Part shown: positions 1 to 9,500 of the stretch, one piece after another
Position numbering within the stretch: position 1 is the first letter of the stretch
Layout of the letters: each line of letters starts with the position of its first letter
Notes under the pieces: model-generated
What the model was told of the DNA's origin: nothing
The model's database searches: none
Seen by the model: the letters and a program-made list of their open reading frames with translations, nothing else
Program-made: the position numbers and the translations under genes
Source: DTJG01 sp964532995
GTDB lineage: Bacteria; Ratteibacteria; UBA8468; B48-G9; DTJG01
Length of the DNA stretch: 35,196 nt
Assembly (NCBI GenBank): GCA_964532995.1
Contig: CAZHJN010000021.1
Coordinates: forward strand, 1 to 35,196
Direction: 5' to 3'

Positions 1-1
1 T

Positions 2-64
2 TTGTTAACCCATGATGAGATATTTGAATTTTTAAAGAAAAATATAGAAAAGGTGCATATATGA
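2..64 (+). CDS. 3' end of an unidentified gene (partial)
   Basis: An open frame enters from the left edge and ends at a TGA at 62-64, giving about 20 C-terminal residues (LLTHDEIFEFLKKNIEKVHI). The stop overlaps the ATG of the next gene in an ATGA arrangement, which suggests translational coupling and a shared operon with the sugar-phosphate isomerase gene. The fragment is too short to name a family. A sugar-nucleotide or sugar-phosphate gene would fit the context, but that is only inference. Confidence 0.5.
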   Translation: MLTHDEIFEFLKKNIEKVHI

Positions 65-1092
65 TTATGGATGATAGAAATTTGATGGGCAAGATTGATA
101 AGAGCAATATGCTTGAGCTTATTGAAAATTTTGATGCTCAATGTATTGAGGCAAATAATATCGCTGTAAAAAAACTTCCTGCAAAAAATTATGATTGTAT
201 TGTTTGTGCGGGAATGGGAGGTTCTGCCATAGCAGGAGATATACTGAAACAGCTTGTCGAAATTAATTCTTCCATACCGTTTATTGTTCACAGAAATTAT
301 GGACTGCCGGCTTTTATCACAGAAAAATCACTGGTTCTTGCTGTCAGTTATTCAGGCGATACAGAAGAGACTCTCAGTGCTTTCAAAGAAGCAATCAGGA
401 GAGGTTCCACAGTTGTTTCGCTTTCAAGTGGTGGTAAACTTGAAAAAATTTCAAAAATGGAAGGTATGATTCATATCAAGATTCCAGCCGGGCAACCTCC
501 AAGATGCAGTCTTGGTTATATTTTCTTCCCGCTGGCAAAATTGCTTGAAAAATCCGGATATATTGAAAAGGTGGATGCAGTAAAAATCGGGAAGACGGCA
601 GAACAGCTGAAGGCAGTTTATGGAATAAATTCAGAAGAAAACAGGGCTAAAAATTTTGCCAGAACAATGCATGGTAAAAATATTATTATTTATTCAGGAG
701 AATTACTTTCTCCTGCAGCAACAAGATGGAAGACGCAATTTGCCGAAAACAGCAAACATATGGCATTTTTAAATCTTTTTCCAGAGATGAATCATAATGA
801 AATTATGGCCTGGAACTTTCCTGCACATTTTATTGAAAAATGTCTCGTTTTTTTTCTGCGTGACAGGGATGATAACGATCGGGTGAAGCTGAGAATGGAT
901 CTGACCAAAGATATTCTCAGATCAAAAAAGATTTCTGTTTACGACATTGAAAGTGAAGGGAAAAAACCTGTTGAAAGGATTTTTTCTCTCGTAATGCTTG
1001 GAGACTGGATAAGTTTTTATCTTGCTTTATTGAATGGAGTGGATCCAACTGAAATCAGAGAAATAACCGATTTAAAAAAGAAACTGGCTTAA
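61..1092 (+). CDS. Bifunctional phosphoglucose/phosphomannose isomerase
   Basis: The 343-residue protein belongs to the SIS-domain phosphoglucose/phosphomannose isomerase family, which interconverts glucose-6-P or mannose-6-P with fructose-6-P in the cytoplasm. An N-terminal SIS fold is visible: the glycine-rich CAGMGGSAIAGD lies near residues 49-60 and the SYSGDTEET phosphate-binding loop near 96-104. The family's PPRCSLGY segment (near 147-154) precedes the C-terminal isomerase domain, where EMNHNEIMAW carries the expected His. Length is typical. The ATG at 61 overlaps the previous stop and has AAGGTG about 6 nt upstream. An ATG two codons later is possible but less well placed. Such dual-specificity enzymes often replace classical Pgi in archaea and candidate phyla. 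The family call is firm, while dual specificity is inferred from the family. Confidence 0.9.
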   Translation: MIMDDRNLMGKIDKSNMLELIENFDAQCIEANNIAVKKLPAKNYDCIVCAGMGGSAIAGDILKQLVEINSSIPFIVHRNYGLPAFITEKSLVLAVSYSGDTEETLSAFKEAIRRGSTVVSLSSGGKLEKISKMEGMIHIKIPAGQPPRCSLGYIFFPLAKLLEKSGYIEKVDAVKIGKTAEQLKAVYGINSEENRAKNFARTMHGKNIIIYSGELLSPAATRWKTQFAENSKHMAFLNLFPEMNHNEIMAWNFPAHFIEKCLVFFLRDRDDNDRVKLRMDLTKDILRSKKISVYDIESEGKKPVERIFSLVMLGDWISFYLALLNGVDPTEIREITDLKKKLA

Positions 1093-1121
1093 TCATAGGA
1101 AGGAAAACAACAGGGGGTAAA

Positions 1122-2258
1122 ATGGAAGAGTATTATTTTACTTCTGAATCAGTTACAGAAGGGCATCCGGATAAGATTTGCGATCAGGTTTCAGACGCCA
1201 TACTTGATGATGTTTTGAGACAGGACAAATTGGGTCGTGTCGCCTGCGAAACTCTTGTCACAAGAGGGTTGCTTTTTATTGCCGGAGAAATTTCAACTAA
1301 GGGTTATGTTGAAGTTCCGAATATCGTGAGGAACCTTCTTAAAGAAATAGGTTATGTTGATATGTCATATGGATTTAATTACGATGCGAGCGCAATAATT
1401 ACAGCAATTCAGGAACAGTCTTCAGATATTGCTCAGGGTGTTGATACAGGTGGTGCCGGAGATCAGGGTATGATGTTTGGTTTTGCCACAAAGGAAACCC
1501 CCCAGTTGATGCCACTTCCGATTATGCTTGCGCATGCGCTTGTCAGAAGGCTCGCAGAGGCCAGAAAAAAAAAGATACTGGAGTATCTCAGACCGGATGG
1601 AAAATCTCAGGTTACCATAAGATATGTGAATGATAGACCTGTGGGGGTGACAACAATTGTTCTTTCTTCCCAGCATGACGAGGGTATTTCACAGAAAAAG
1701 ATCAGAGAAGACCTTCGTGAGGTTGTTGTCAATCAGGTTATTCCGAAAGAACTTCTCCGGCCGGATTATAAGTTATTTGTTAACCCCACTGGCAGATTTG
1801 TTATTGGTGGACCGCAGGCAGATACAGGGGTAACAGGCAGAAAGATTATTGTTGATACCTATGGTGGTTTTGGTAAACATGGTGGTGGTTGTTTTTCAGG
1901 AAAAGATCCGACAAAGGTTGACAGAACCGCTTCATATTTCGCAAGGTATCTTGCAAAAAATATTGTGGCTTCCGGAGTTGCAGAAAAATGCGAGATACAG
2001 CTGTCTTATGTAATAGGTCAAAAACAACCTGTCTCCATAATGCTTAATATGTTTGGCACAGAAAAGGTGCCTGCATCAAAAATAATAGAGATAATAAGGA
2101 AAAATTTTGATCTTTCTCCTGCTGGTATGATAAAAAAATTGGACCTGTTAAGACCGATATTCAGAAAAACGGCATGCTATGGTCATTTTGGCAGGGAAGA
2201 AAAAGAATTCACATGGGAAAAAACAGATATTGCTGATATTTTCGCAGCAGCGCTGTGA
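1122..2258 (+). CDS. metK: S-adenosylmethionine synthetase
   Basis: MetK makes S-adenosylmethionine from methionine and ATP, releasing phosphate and pyrophosphate. The 378-residue protein has the expected signatures: EGHPDKICDQVSDAILD at 13-29 (catalytic His15 and metal-binding Asp17), GAGDQGMMFGFA near 111-122, DTYGGFGKHGGG, and the GKDPTKVDR ATP/phosphate loop near 260. Length is close to the usual 380-400. The ATG follows an AGGGGGT ribosome-binding site, 29 nt after the isomerase gene. That gap is too short for a SAM riboswitch and I see none. The next gene, ahcY, hydrolyses the S-adenosylhomocysteine left by SAM-dependent methylation, so the pair forms a SAM-cycle module. GGCFSGKDP replaces the more usual GGAFSGKDP, a minor change. 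Confidence 0.97.
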   Translation: MEEYYFTSESVTEGHPDKICDQVSDAILDDVLRQDKLGRVACETLVTRGLLFIAGEISTKGYVEVPNIVRNLLKEIGYVDMSYGFNYDASAIITAIQEQSSDIAQGVDTGGAGDQGMMFGFATKETPQLMPLPIMLAHALVRRLAEARKKKILEYLRPDGKSQVTIRYVNDRPVGVTTIVLSSQHDEGISQKKIREDLREVVVNQVIPKELLRPDYKLFVNPTGRFVIGGPQADTGVTGRKIIVDTYGGFGKHGGGCFSGKDPTKVDRTASYFARYLAKNIVASGVAEKCEIQLSYVIGQKQPVSIMLNMFGTEKVPASKIIEIIRKNFDLSPAGMIKKLDLLRPIFRKTACYGHFGREEKEFTWEKTDIADIFAAAL

Positions 2259-2267
2259 GGAGGATTA

Positions 2268-3524
2268 TTGTCAAAAAAAGTTCGCTGTGATATAAGGAAT
2301 CTGAATCTGGCTGATGCTGGCAGAAAGAGGATAGAATGGGCTTTCCGTGAGATGCCTGTGATGCAAATTTTAAGAGATAAAGAATCTTCGGATCTTTTCA
2401 AAAACAAACTCATTGCCGCGTGTCTTCATATAACATCAGAAACCGCCAATCTGATAATTAATTTAAAAAAATGCGGTGCTGAGGTTTTACTTGCTGCTTC
2501 AAATCCACTCAGCACTCAGGATGATGTTGCTGCCTGCCTTGTTAGAGACTTTGGTGTTTCTGTTTTCGGCATCAAAGGAGAAGATTCTGAAAAATATGCG
2601 CAGCATATAAAACAGCTGGCGATGAGTAGACCGGATTATGTCATAGATGATGGTGCAGATCTGATAGTGTTTTTACATAATAATGTTGATTTCGCGGAGA
2701 ATGTTAAAGGTGCAACCGAAGAAACAACAACAGGTATTACAAGAATTAGAAACATTGAAAAAGAGGGAAAACTGCGTTTTCCTGTCATCGGTGTGAATGA
2801 AGCAAATACAAAACACATGTTTGACAACAGATACGGTACCGGGCAATCCACCATTGATGGAATTCTGAGAGCAACCAATATTTTGATTGCAGGTAAAACT
2901 GTTGTTGTTTGCGGGTATGGCTGGTGTGGCAGGGGAATTGCAAAGAATCTGAAAGGACTTGGTGCTCATGTTATAGTGACAGAGATATTACCATTGAGAG
3001 CGCTTGAGGCGGTGATGGATGGATTCATGGTGATGAGAATTAAAGATGCGGCACCACTGGCAGATATTTTCATAACAGCCACAGGAAATGTTAATGCAAT
3101 TCCGGAAAATGTTTTTCTGAAAATGAAGGATGGGGCAATTCTGGCGAATGCCGGACATTTCAACGTTGAAATAGATATTCTGGGTCTTGAGAAACTGTCA
3201 GTAAAAATATCAGAGGTGAAACCTTTCGTGAAGGAGTTTGTTCTAAAAACAGGAAAGAAAATATATCTTCTTGCTGATGGTCGGCTGGTTAACCTGGGAT
3301 GCGCTGAAGGACATCCATCATCTGTTATGGATATGAGTTTTGCCGGTCAGTTTTTGAGTCTTAAATATTTTGTCACCAATCCGAACATTGGTGTGAAGTA
3401 TTATAATGTGCCTTCAGAGATAGATAATCAGATTGCACTTTTGAAATTAAAGGGAATGGGAATAAGTATAGATCGTTTAACTGAATATCAGAAGAAATAT
3501 TTAAATTCCTGGAATCTGGATTGA
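2268..3524 (+). CDS. ahcY: Adenosylhomocysteinase (S-adenosylhomocysteine hydrolase)
   Basis: AhcY is an NAD-dependent enzyme that splits S-adenosylhomocysteine into adenosine and homocysteine, relieving product inhibition of methyltransferases. The 418-residue sequence shows DDGAD (127-131), EETTTG (151-156), the substrate-binding NEANTK..FDN run with Lys182 and Asp186, the Rossmann glycines GYGWCGRG (216-223), and the C-terminal GHPSSVMDMSF block. I chose the TTG at 2268: a strong GAGGAGG site lies just upstream, and the conserved N-terminus (DIRNLNLADAGRKRI) would be lost from any later ATG. The gene starts 9 nt after metK and its stop overlaps the coaE start. Use of AhcY suggests the hydrolase route rather than the Pfs/LuxS route, although the rest of the genome is not visible. 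Confidence 0.96.
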   Translation: MSKKVRCDIRNLNLADAGRKRIEWAFREMPVMQILRDKESSDLFKNKLIAACLHITSETANLIINLKKCGAEVLLAASNPLSTQDDVAACLVRDFGVSVFGIKGEDSEKYAQHIKQLAMSRPDYVIDDGADLIVFLHNNVDFAENVKGATEETTTGITRIRNIEKEGKLRFPVIGVNEANTKHMFDNRYGTGQSTIDGILRATNILIAGKTVVVCGYGWCGRGIAKNLKGLGAHVIVTEILPLRALEAVMDGFMVMRIKDAAPLADIFITATGNVNAIPENVFLKMKDGAILANAGHFNVEIDILGLEKLSVKISEVKPFVKEFVLKTGKKIYLLADGRLVNLGCAEGHPSSVMDMSFAGQFLSLKYFVTNPNIGVKYYNVPSEIDNQIALLKLKGMGISIDRLTEYQKKYLNSWNLD

Positions 3525-4141
3525 TGATTCGTATAGGAATAACTGGAATCTTTGGCTCAGGAAAATCAACTGTATCTCAAATTTTGAAGAAAATGGGTGT
3601 TTCAATCATTTCCTGTGATTCTATTGTAAGGCGGCTGTTAACAACAAAAAAGGTGAAAGAAGAAATAGCAGACAAATTCGGGCATTATTTTCTGGACAAA
3701 GATGGGCATATAGACAGAAAGAAACTTGCTACACTGATATTTTCTTCAAAAAAGGGAAGAGAAAAAATTAACCGTATCATTCATCCAAAGGTTTTTGAAA
3801 AATTGGAAAAAACACTTGACACCTTCAGAAAAAAGGGTAAAATTGCAGTGGCAATAGAAATACCTCTTCTTTTTGAAACCCGAAGTGAAAAGCTTTTTGA
3901 TGTTATTATTACGGTTTATTCCCCGGTAAGCATGATCAAGGAACGTTTGAAAAAAAAATATTCTCCAGAGGAAATAAATATGAGGTTGAAATCCCAGATG
4001 TCAATTAATAGAAAAATTCGTCTTTCTGATTATGTTATAGATAATTCAGGTTCTATTTTTGAAACCCGAACTCAGGTAAAAAAAATACTTGAAGAAATAA
4101 TGAGGAGGCATTCGAAATGGCAGAAGAAATCAAGGAATTGA
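3524..4141 (+). CDS. coaE: Dephospho-CoA kinase
   Basis: CoaE phosphorylates the ribose 3'-OH of dephospho-CoA, the last step of coenzyme A synthesis. The 205-residue protein opens with a P-loop, GIFGSGKST at residues 8-16, followed by CDSIVRRLL, where the family has its conserved Asp. It also shows the IHPKVF segment and the AIEIPLLFE block typical of CoaE. Length is normal. I chose the ATG at 3524, which shares one base with the ahcY stop (TGATG). A TTG one codon earlier is also open but less likely. The 3' end overlaps rho by 25 nt. Direct coupling of coaE and rho has no obvious metabolic logic and probably reflects compact operon packing. Confidence 0.93.
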   Translation: MIRIGITGIFGSGKSTVSQILKKMGVSIISCDSIVRRLLTTKKVKEEIADKFGHYFLDKDGHIDRKKLATLIFSSKKGREKINRIIHPKVFEKLEKTLDTFRKKGKIAVAIEIPLLFETRSEKLFDVIITVYSPVSMIKERLKKKYSPEEINMRLKSQMSINRKIRLSDYVIDNSGSIFETRTQVKKILEEIMRRHSKWQKKSRN

Positions 4142-5403
4142 ATATAGCGATTTTAAAGAAAACGGCAATCCCGAGATTACAGAGACTGGCAAAAGAAATG
4201 GGTGTTAATGGTGTCAGTGGTTTAACCAAGGAAGATCTGATTTACAGGATTATGCAGGCACAGGCAGAAAAAAATGGTCTGCTGTTCGGTGAAGGTGTCC
4301 TTGAGATTCTTCCTGATGGTTTTGGATTTCTACGTTCTTCAAATCATAATTATCTTCCTGGACCCGACGATATTTATGTTTCTCCATCGCAGATCAGGAA
4401 ATTCGGGCTTAAAACAGGCGATACTGTTTCAGGTCAGATTCGACCTCCAAAGGAAAATGAAAAGTACTTTGCCCTGCTAAAAGTTGAAATGGTGAATGGA
4501 GAAGAACCAGAAAAGATTCAGGATCGTGTGCCTTTTGAAGAATTGACACCCATTCATCCAAATAAGAGGTTTATACTCGAGACGGCTGCTGAAGAAATTA
4601 CCACAAGAGTTATCGATCTTGTGTGCCCTATAGGAAAAGGACAGAGGGGATTAATTGTATCTCCGCCAAGAGCAGGGAAAACAGTTATTCTTCAAAAGAT
4701 TGCCAATGCGATTGCCACAAACAATCCAGAGGTTCATCTGATAGTGCTTCTTGTTGGCGAGAGGCCTGAAGAGGTAACAGAAATGAAAAGGTCTGTTAAG
4801 GGAGAAGTTGTCAGCGCCACATTTGATGAACCTCCTGAACGGCATGTTCAGGTTACTGAGATTGCTCTTGAAAGAGCAAAAAGACTTGTTGAGCATAAGA
4901 GAGATGTTGTGATCCTGCTTGATAGTATCACAAGACTTGCAAGAGCTCACAACGTACTTGTTCCTCACAGCGGGAAGATTATGACAGGTGGACTTGAGTC
5001 AAATGCTCTTGACAAGCCCAAAAGGTTCTTTGGATCGGCCAGAAATGTTGAAGAAGGAGGAAGCCTTACCATACTGGGTACGGCTCTAATAGATACCGGA
5101 AGCAAAATGGATGATGTAATTTTTGAGGAATTTAAAGGCACGGGAAACATGGAAATAAATCTTGATAGAAAACTTTCAGACAGAAGGACTTTTCCTGCGA
5201 TGGACATCAATAGATCAGGTACAAGAAGGGAGGAACTCCTTGTTAATGCCGAAGAACTGCAACTGATATGGCTTTTAAGAAAAATACTTGCTCCTCTGAA
5301 TCCTGTGGAAGCGATGGAACTATTGATTTCAAGATTGAAATCCACCCAATCAAATATTGAACTTTTAATGAGTCTGAAACAGGCAAAAGAAACATCAAGG
5401 TGA
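4117..5403 (+). CDS. rho: Transcription termination factor Rho
   Basis: Rho is a hexameric RNA-dependent ATPase and helicase that ends transcription at C-rich, untranslated RNA. The 428-residue protein has canonical layout: N-terminal helical domain (about 1-45), the primary RNA-binding OB fold (GEGVLEILPDGFGFLR near 58-73), Walker A SPPRAGKT at 182-189, a Walker B-like DVVILLDSITRLARA, and the C-terminal GRGMTGGLESNALDKP-like and SDRRTFPAMDINRSGTRREELL-type blocks. There is no long insertion of the kind seen in Actinobacteria and some other phyla. The ATG sits inside the end of coaE and is preceded by GAGGAGG. Few hairpin terminators are visible in this window, so Rho may carry much of the termination load. 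That is an inference. Confidence 0.97.
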   Translation: MAEEIKELNIAILKKTAIPRLQRLAKEMGVNGVSGLTKEDLIYRIMQAQAEKNGLLFGEGVLEILPDGFGFLRSSNHNYLPGPDDIYVSPSQIRKFGLKTGDTVSGQIRPPKENEKYFALLKVEMVNGEEPEKIQDRVPFEELTPIHPNKRFILETAAEEITTRVIDLVCPIGKGQRGLIVSPPRAGKTVILQKIANAIATNNPEVHLIVLLVGERPEEVTEMKRSVKGEVVSATFDEPPERHVQVTEIALERAKRLVEHKRDVVILLDSITRLARAHNVLVPHSGKIMTGGLESNALDKPKRFFGSARNVEEGGSLTILGTALIDTGSKMDDVIFEEFKGTGNMEINLDRKLSDRRTFPAMDINRSGTRREELLVNAEELQLIWLLRKILAPLNPVEAMELLISRLKSTQSNIELLMSLKQAKETSR

Positions 5404-5416
5404 AAGGAGGAATTTT

Positions 5417-6580
5417 ATGGGGATGTGGATTGGTCGGGGAAGAAAGGCCCGTGTTTGCTATGGATTTGATGATATTTCACTTGTTCCTGGCAATGTAACC
5501 ATTAATCCTGTTGATGTTGATATATCGGTGGTTATTGCTGGAAAAAAAATTGATGTTCCAATAATTGCTGCGGCTATGGATGGAGTGGTTGATACCAGAT
5601 TTGCAATTGCTTTCGGTAAAGCCGGTGGCCTTGCGGTATTGAATCTGATGGGTATATACACAAGATATGAAGATCCCTATGCGGTAATAGAAGAGATTAT
5701 TGCCTGTCCACAGGAAAAAGCCACGGCACTGATTCAAAAAATTTATCATGAACCTGTAAAGGAAAATCTTATTGTAAAAAGAATTCAGGAAATTAAAAAA
5801 GCAGGCGTTCTCTGTGCTGTCAGTTCAATTCCTCAATATGCTGAGAAATTTGGTATGATAGCCAGGGAAGCAGGTGTTGATATATTTGTTGTTCAGTCAA
5901 CGGTTACAACAGCACGTCACATTTCAAGCACTTATAAACCACTTGATCTTTCAGCGTTCTGTGCTTCAATGAAAATTCCTGTAATAGCCGGCAATTGTGT
6001 TACCTATCAGGTTGCACTTGATTTAATGGAAACAGGGATAGCAGGACTTCTTGTGGGCATAGGACCCGGTGCAGCATGCACAACCCGTGAGGTTTTGGGT
6101 ATTGGTGTACCTCAGGTTGCTGCAACCTGTGATTGTGCAGCAGCCAGAGACTTTTTTTACAAAAAAACCGGAAGATATGTGCCCATTATCACTGATGGAG
6201 GTATGATTACCAGTGGGGATATCTGCAAGGCTTTTGCCTGTGGTGCGGATGTTGTTATGGTTGGTTCTGCCTTTGTCAGAGCGGAAGAGGCACCAGCAAA
6301 GGGTTATCACTGGGGCATGGCAACTTCTGATGAAAACCTTCCGAGAGGAACGAGAATCAGGCTCGGTACCACCGGGTCAATCAAACAGATACTTTTTGGA
6401 CCTTCCAATACCGATGATGGTTCACAGAATTTAATAGGAGCGCTTCGCCTTTCAATGGCAAATCTTGGAGCAAGAAACATAAGAGAAATGCAACTTGTTG
6501 AAATAGCCATTGCACCATCAATAAAAACAGAAGGAAAAATTTATCAGGTGGCAAAAAAACAGGCGATGCTTGGAAAATGA
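5417..6580 (+). CDS. guaB3: GuaB3-type IMP dehydrogenase-related protein
   Basis: The 387-residue TIM-barrel protein belongs to the IMP dehydrogenase/GMP reductase superfamily. It shows FDDISLVPG near 17-25 and the catalytic loop GIGPGAACTTR at 214-224, with Cys221 in the nucleophile position, then DGGMITSGDICKAFACGADVVMVGSAF at 260-286. There is no CBS pair between the barrel halves. The overall sequence matches the GuaB3 family better than standard GuaB: a short N-terminus, a MGIYTRYEDPY segment, and the EIAIAPSIKTEGK tail. A cyanobacterial GuaB3 has been reported to retain IMP dehydrogenase activity, so NAD-dependent oxidation of IMP to XMP is plausible but unproven here. A consensus AAAGGAGG site precedes the ATG. 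The stop overlaps dnaE by 4 nt. Absence of a second, classical guaB cannot be judged from this window. Confidence 0.85.
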   Translation: MGMWIGRGRKARVCYGFDDISLVPGNVTINPVDVDISVVIAGKKIDVPIIAAAMDGVVDTRFAIAFGKAGGLAVLNLMGIYTRYEDPYAVIEEIIACPQEKATALIQKIYHEPVKENLIVKRIQEIKKAGVLCAVSSIPQYAEKFGMIAREAGVDIFVVQSTVTTARHISSTYKPLDLSAFCASMKIPVIAGNCVTYQVALDLMETGIAGLLVGIGPGAACTTREVLGIGVPQVAATCDCAAARDFFYKKTGRYVPIITDGGMITSGDICKAFACGADVVMVGSAFVRAEEAPAKGYHWGMATSDENLPRGTRIRLGTTGSIKQILFGPSNTDDGSQNLIGALRLSMANLGARNIREMQLVEIAIAPSIKTEGKIYQVAKKQAMLGK

Positions 6581-9500
6581 AGGATTTTGTTCATCTACAT
6601 CTTCATACAGAATACAGTCTGCTGGATGGGATGTGCCGCATACCAGAGATAACTGAACTGGCCCACAGATATGGAATGCCAGGTATAGCCATTACAGACC
6701 ATGGCGGTCTTTTCGGTGTTATAAATTTTTATGAAAGTGCTTTAAACCATGGAATAAAGCCAATTCTTGGTTGTGAGATGTATATGGCACCTGGAAGCAG
6801 ATTTGAAAAAAAGACCACGGATAGAAAGGAATATGCATACCATCTCACAGTCCTTGCAGCGACCAATAAAGGTTATGAGAATCTTTTAGAATTATCAACC
6901 CACTCATACCTTGAAGGATTTTATCACAGGCCAAGGATTGACAGAGAATTGCTTTCAAAACTATCTGAAGGGTTAATTGTTCTGAGCGGTTGTTTGCAGG
7001 GAGAAATAAATCAACTCCTTCTATCAAACAATGAAGAAAAAGCATTATCAACCATTGGCTGGTATATTGATGTTTTCGGAAGGGAAAATTTCTATCTTGA
7101 GCTTATGGATGTTGGAATTCCGGAACAAACACAGCTGAACAGGAAATTGCTTGAACTTGCGAAAAAAAATAACATAAAGGTTGTTGCCACAAATGATTGC
7201 CATTATAAAGACCAGAAGGATGCATTTGCCCATGAAATTCTTTTATGTATTCAAACCGGTGCAAATATTGACGATGAAAAGGGGAAAAGATTAACATTGC
7301 CGAGTTCTGAGTTTTATTTTAAGACACCCGAACAGATGCAGAACCTGTTTAAGGAAGTTCCGGAGGCAACAAAAAATACAGTTGAAATATTTGAAAAATG
7401 TAATGTGGTACTTGATTTTTCCACAAACCATATTCCGCATTTTCCGGTTCCCGAAGGAATGACTGATTTTGAATATATCGATAAACTTGTAAAGGAAGGT
7501 TTGCAGAGAAAATTTAATATGGACATTGAGAAGGAAGAAAACGATATTACCAGAAGGGTGAAATACGAACTGGAAACAATAAAGAGAATGAATTTCTCAA
7601 GCTATTTCCTTATCATTCATGACATTGTGAGTGAGGCAAGGAGAAGAAATATAGCAGTTGGTCCTGGTCGTGGTTCCGGAGGTGGAAGTCTTGTGGCTTA
7701 TCTTCTTGGCATAACGGAAATAAATCCACTTAAATATGATCTTATTTTTGAAAGATTTCTCAATCCGGAAAGAATTTCAATGCCCGACATCGACCTTGAT
7801 TTTGACGATACCAAGAGAGACCAGATTATTGACTACATAAGAAATAAATACGGTGAACAGAATTTCGCTCAGATAGCAACATTTGGTACTATGGGGGCAA
7901 GGGCTGTGGTAAGAGATGTTGGCAGGGTGCTTAAAATGGGTTTTGCAGAGGTTGGCAGAATTGCAAAACTCATTTCTCCGGAACCAGGAACTTCACTGAA
8001 AGGAGAGGTGGAACAGAATGGGGAAATAAAGAGACTTATTTCCACCGATGAAAGGGTGAAAAAACTTTTCGATATTGCTCTTTCTCTCGAGGGACTTGCA
8101 AGGCATGCATCAACTCATGCAGCAGGTGTGGTGATAACAGATAAACCCATATATCGTTATATGCCTTTATTTCGTGGGACAAAAGGAGAAATAAGCAGTC
8201 AGTTTGAAATGAAAAGTATTGAAAAGATAGGATTGCTTAAAATAGACATACTCGGACTCAAGAATCTTTCAATGATAGTGGAAGCTATAGATTTAATTAG
8301 AAAACACAAGAAAATAGAACTAGTGGATTTCCCTGAAAACGACAAAAAAACCTATGACATGCTATGCAGAGGAGAGTCGGTTGGTCTGTTTCAGCTGGAG
8401 AGTCAGGGAATGCAGGAACTTTTGAGAAGAATCAAGCCAAGGGTTTTTGAAGATCTCATAGCAATACTTGCTCTTTACCGACCGGGCCCCATGCAAAGCG
8501 GCATGGTCGATCAGTATATAAAGTGTAAGAAGGAGCTTTCTAAAATTAAATATGGCCATCCCGCTCTTGAACCTGTTCTTAAAAATACATATGGTGTTAT
8601 TCTCTATCAGGAACAGGTTATGAAACTTGCAAGCGTGATTGGAAATTTTACAATGGGTGAGGCTGATATTCTACGCAAAGCAATGGGCAAAAAGGATCCA
8701 GGACTTCTTGAAAAACAGAGGGAGAAATTTCTTAAAGGAGCAAAACAGAAAGGTATACGAGCTGATATTGCAGAAAAAATTTTTGACAATATGGCGAAGT
8801 TTGCAGGATATGGATTCAATAAATCCCATAGCGCATGTTACGCGATAATTGCTTATAGGACTGCTTTTTTGAAAGCCAACTATCCTCTTGAATATATGAC
8901 AGCTCTTTTAAACAGTGAGATAGGTGATGAGGAAAAAATCAGATTGTATATAGAAGAAGCGGAACGGATGAATATCTGGGTTTTACCTCCGGATATTCAG
9001 GAGAGTCAGGAAAAATTTTCTATAGTTGGTAATGATATTCTTTTTGGACTTTCTGCGATAAAAAATGTGGGGCAGGGTGCAATTCAATCAATATTGGAAG
9101 CAAGGGAGGAAGGTAGATTTGAATCCTTATTTGATTTTTGCCAGAGAGTGGATCTGAGGCTGATCAATAGAAAAGTAATAGAAAGTTTTGTTAAAGCCGG
9201 TGCTTTTGATTCCTTTGAACAGCCAAGATCACAGTTATATGCCCTGATGGATGAGGCAATAGAACAGGGCTCAAGGATACAGAAAATTAACGCAGAAGGG
9301 CAGCTTTCAATCTTTTCAAAACCTGAAAAATTTGTACCACCTTCAATACACAAAGCAATCTCTGAATTACCTGAATGGCCGGAAGCAAAACTTCTTTCGT
9401 TTGAAAAGGAAATGTTAGGTGTTTACAGAACAGGGCACCCCCTTGAAAATTGCAGTGATACGCTTTCTAATTTTGTTGATGCCTGGAGCAATCAGATAAA

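Noticed and set aside
1093..1121. Possible SAM riboswitch before metK
   Set aside because: The gap is only 29 nt and holds a ribosome-binding site, with no room for any known SAM aptamer.
4965..5345. 126-codon open frame antisense to rho
   Set aside because: It lies wholly within a highly conserved gene, has serine-rich composition typical of an antisense shadow, and no ribosome-binding site.
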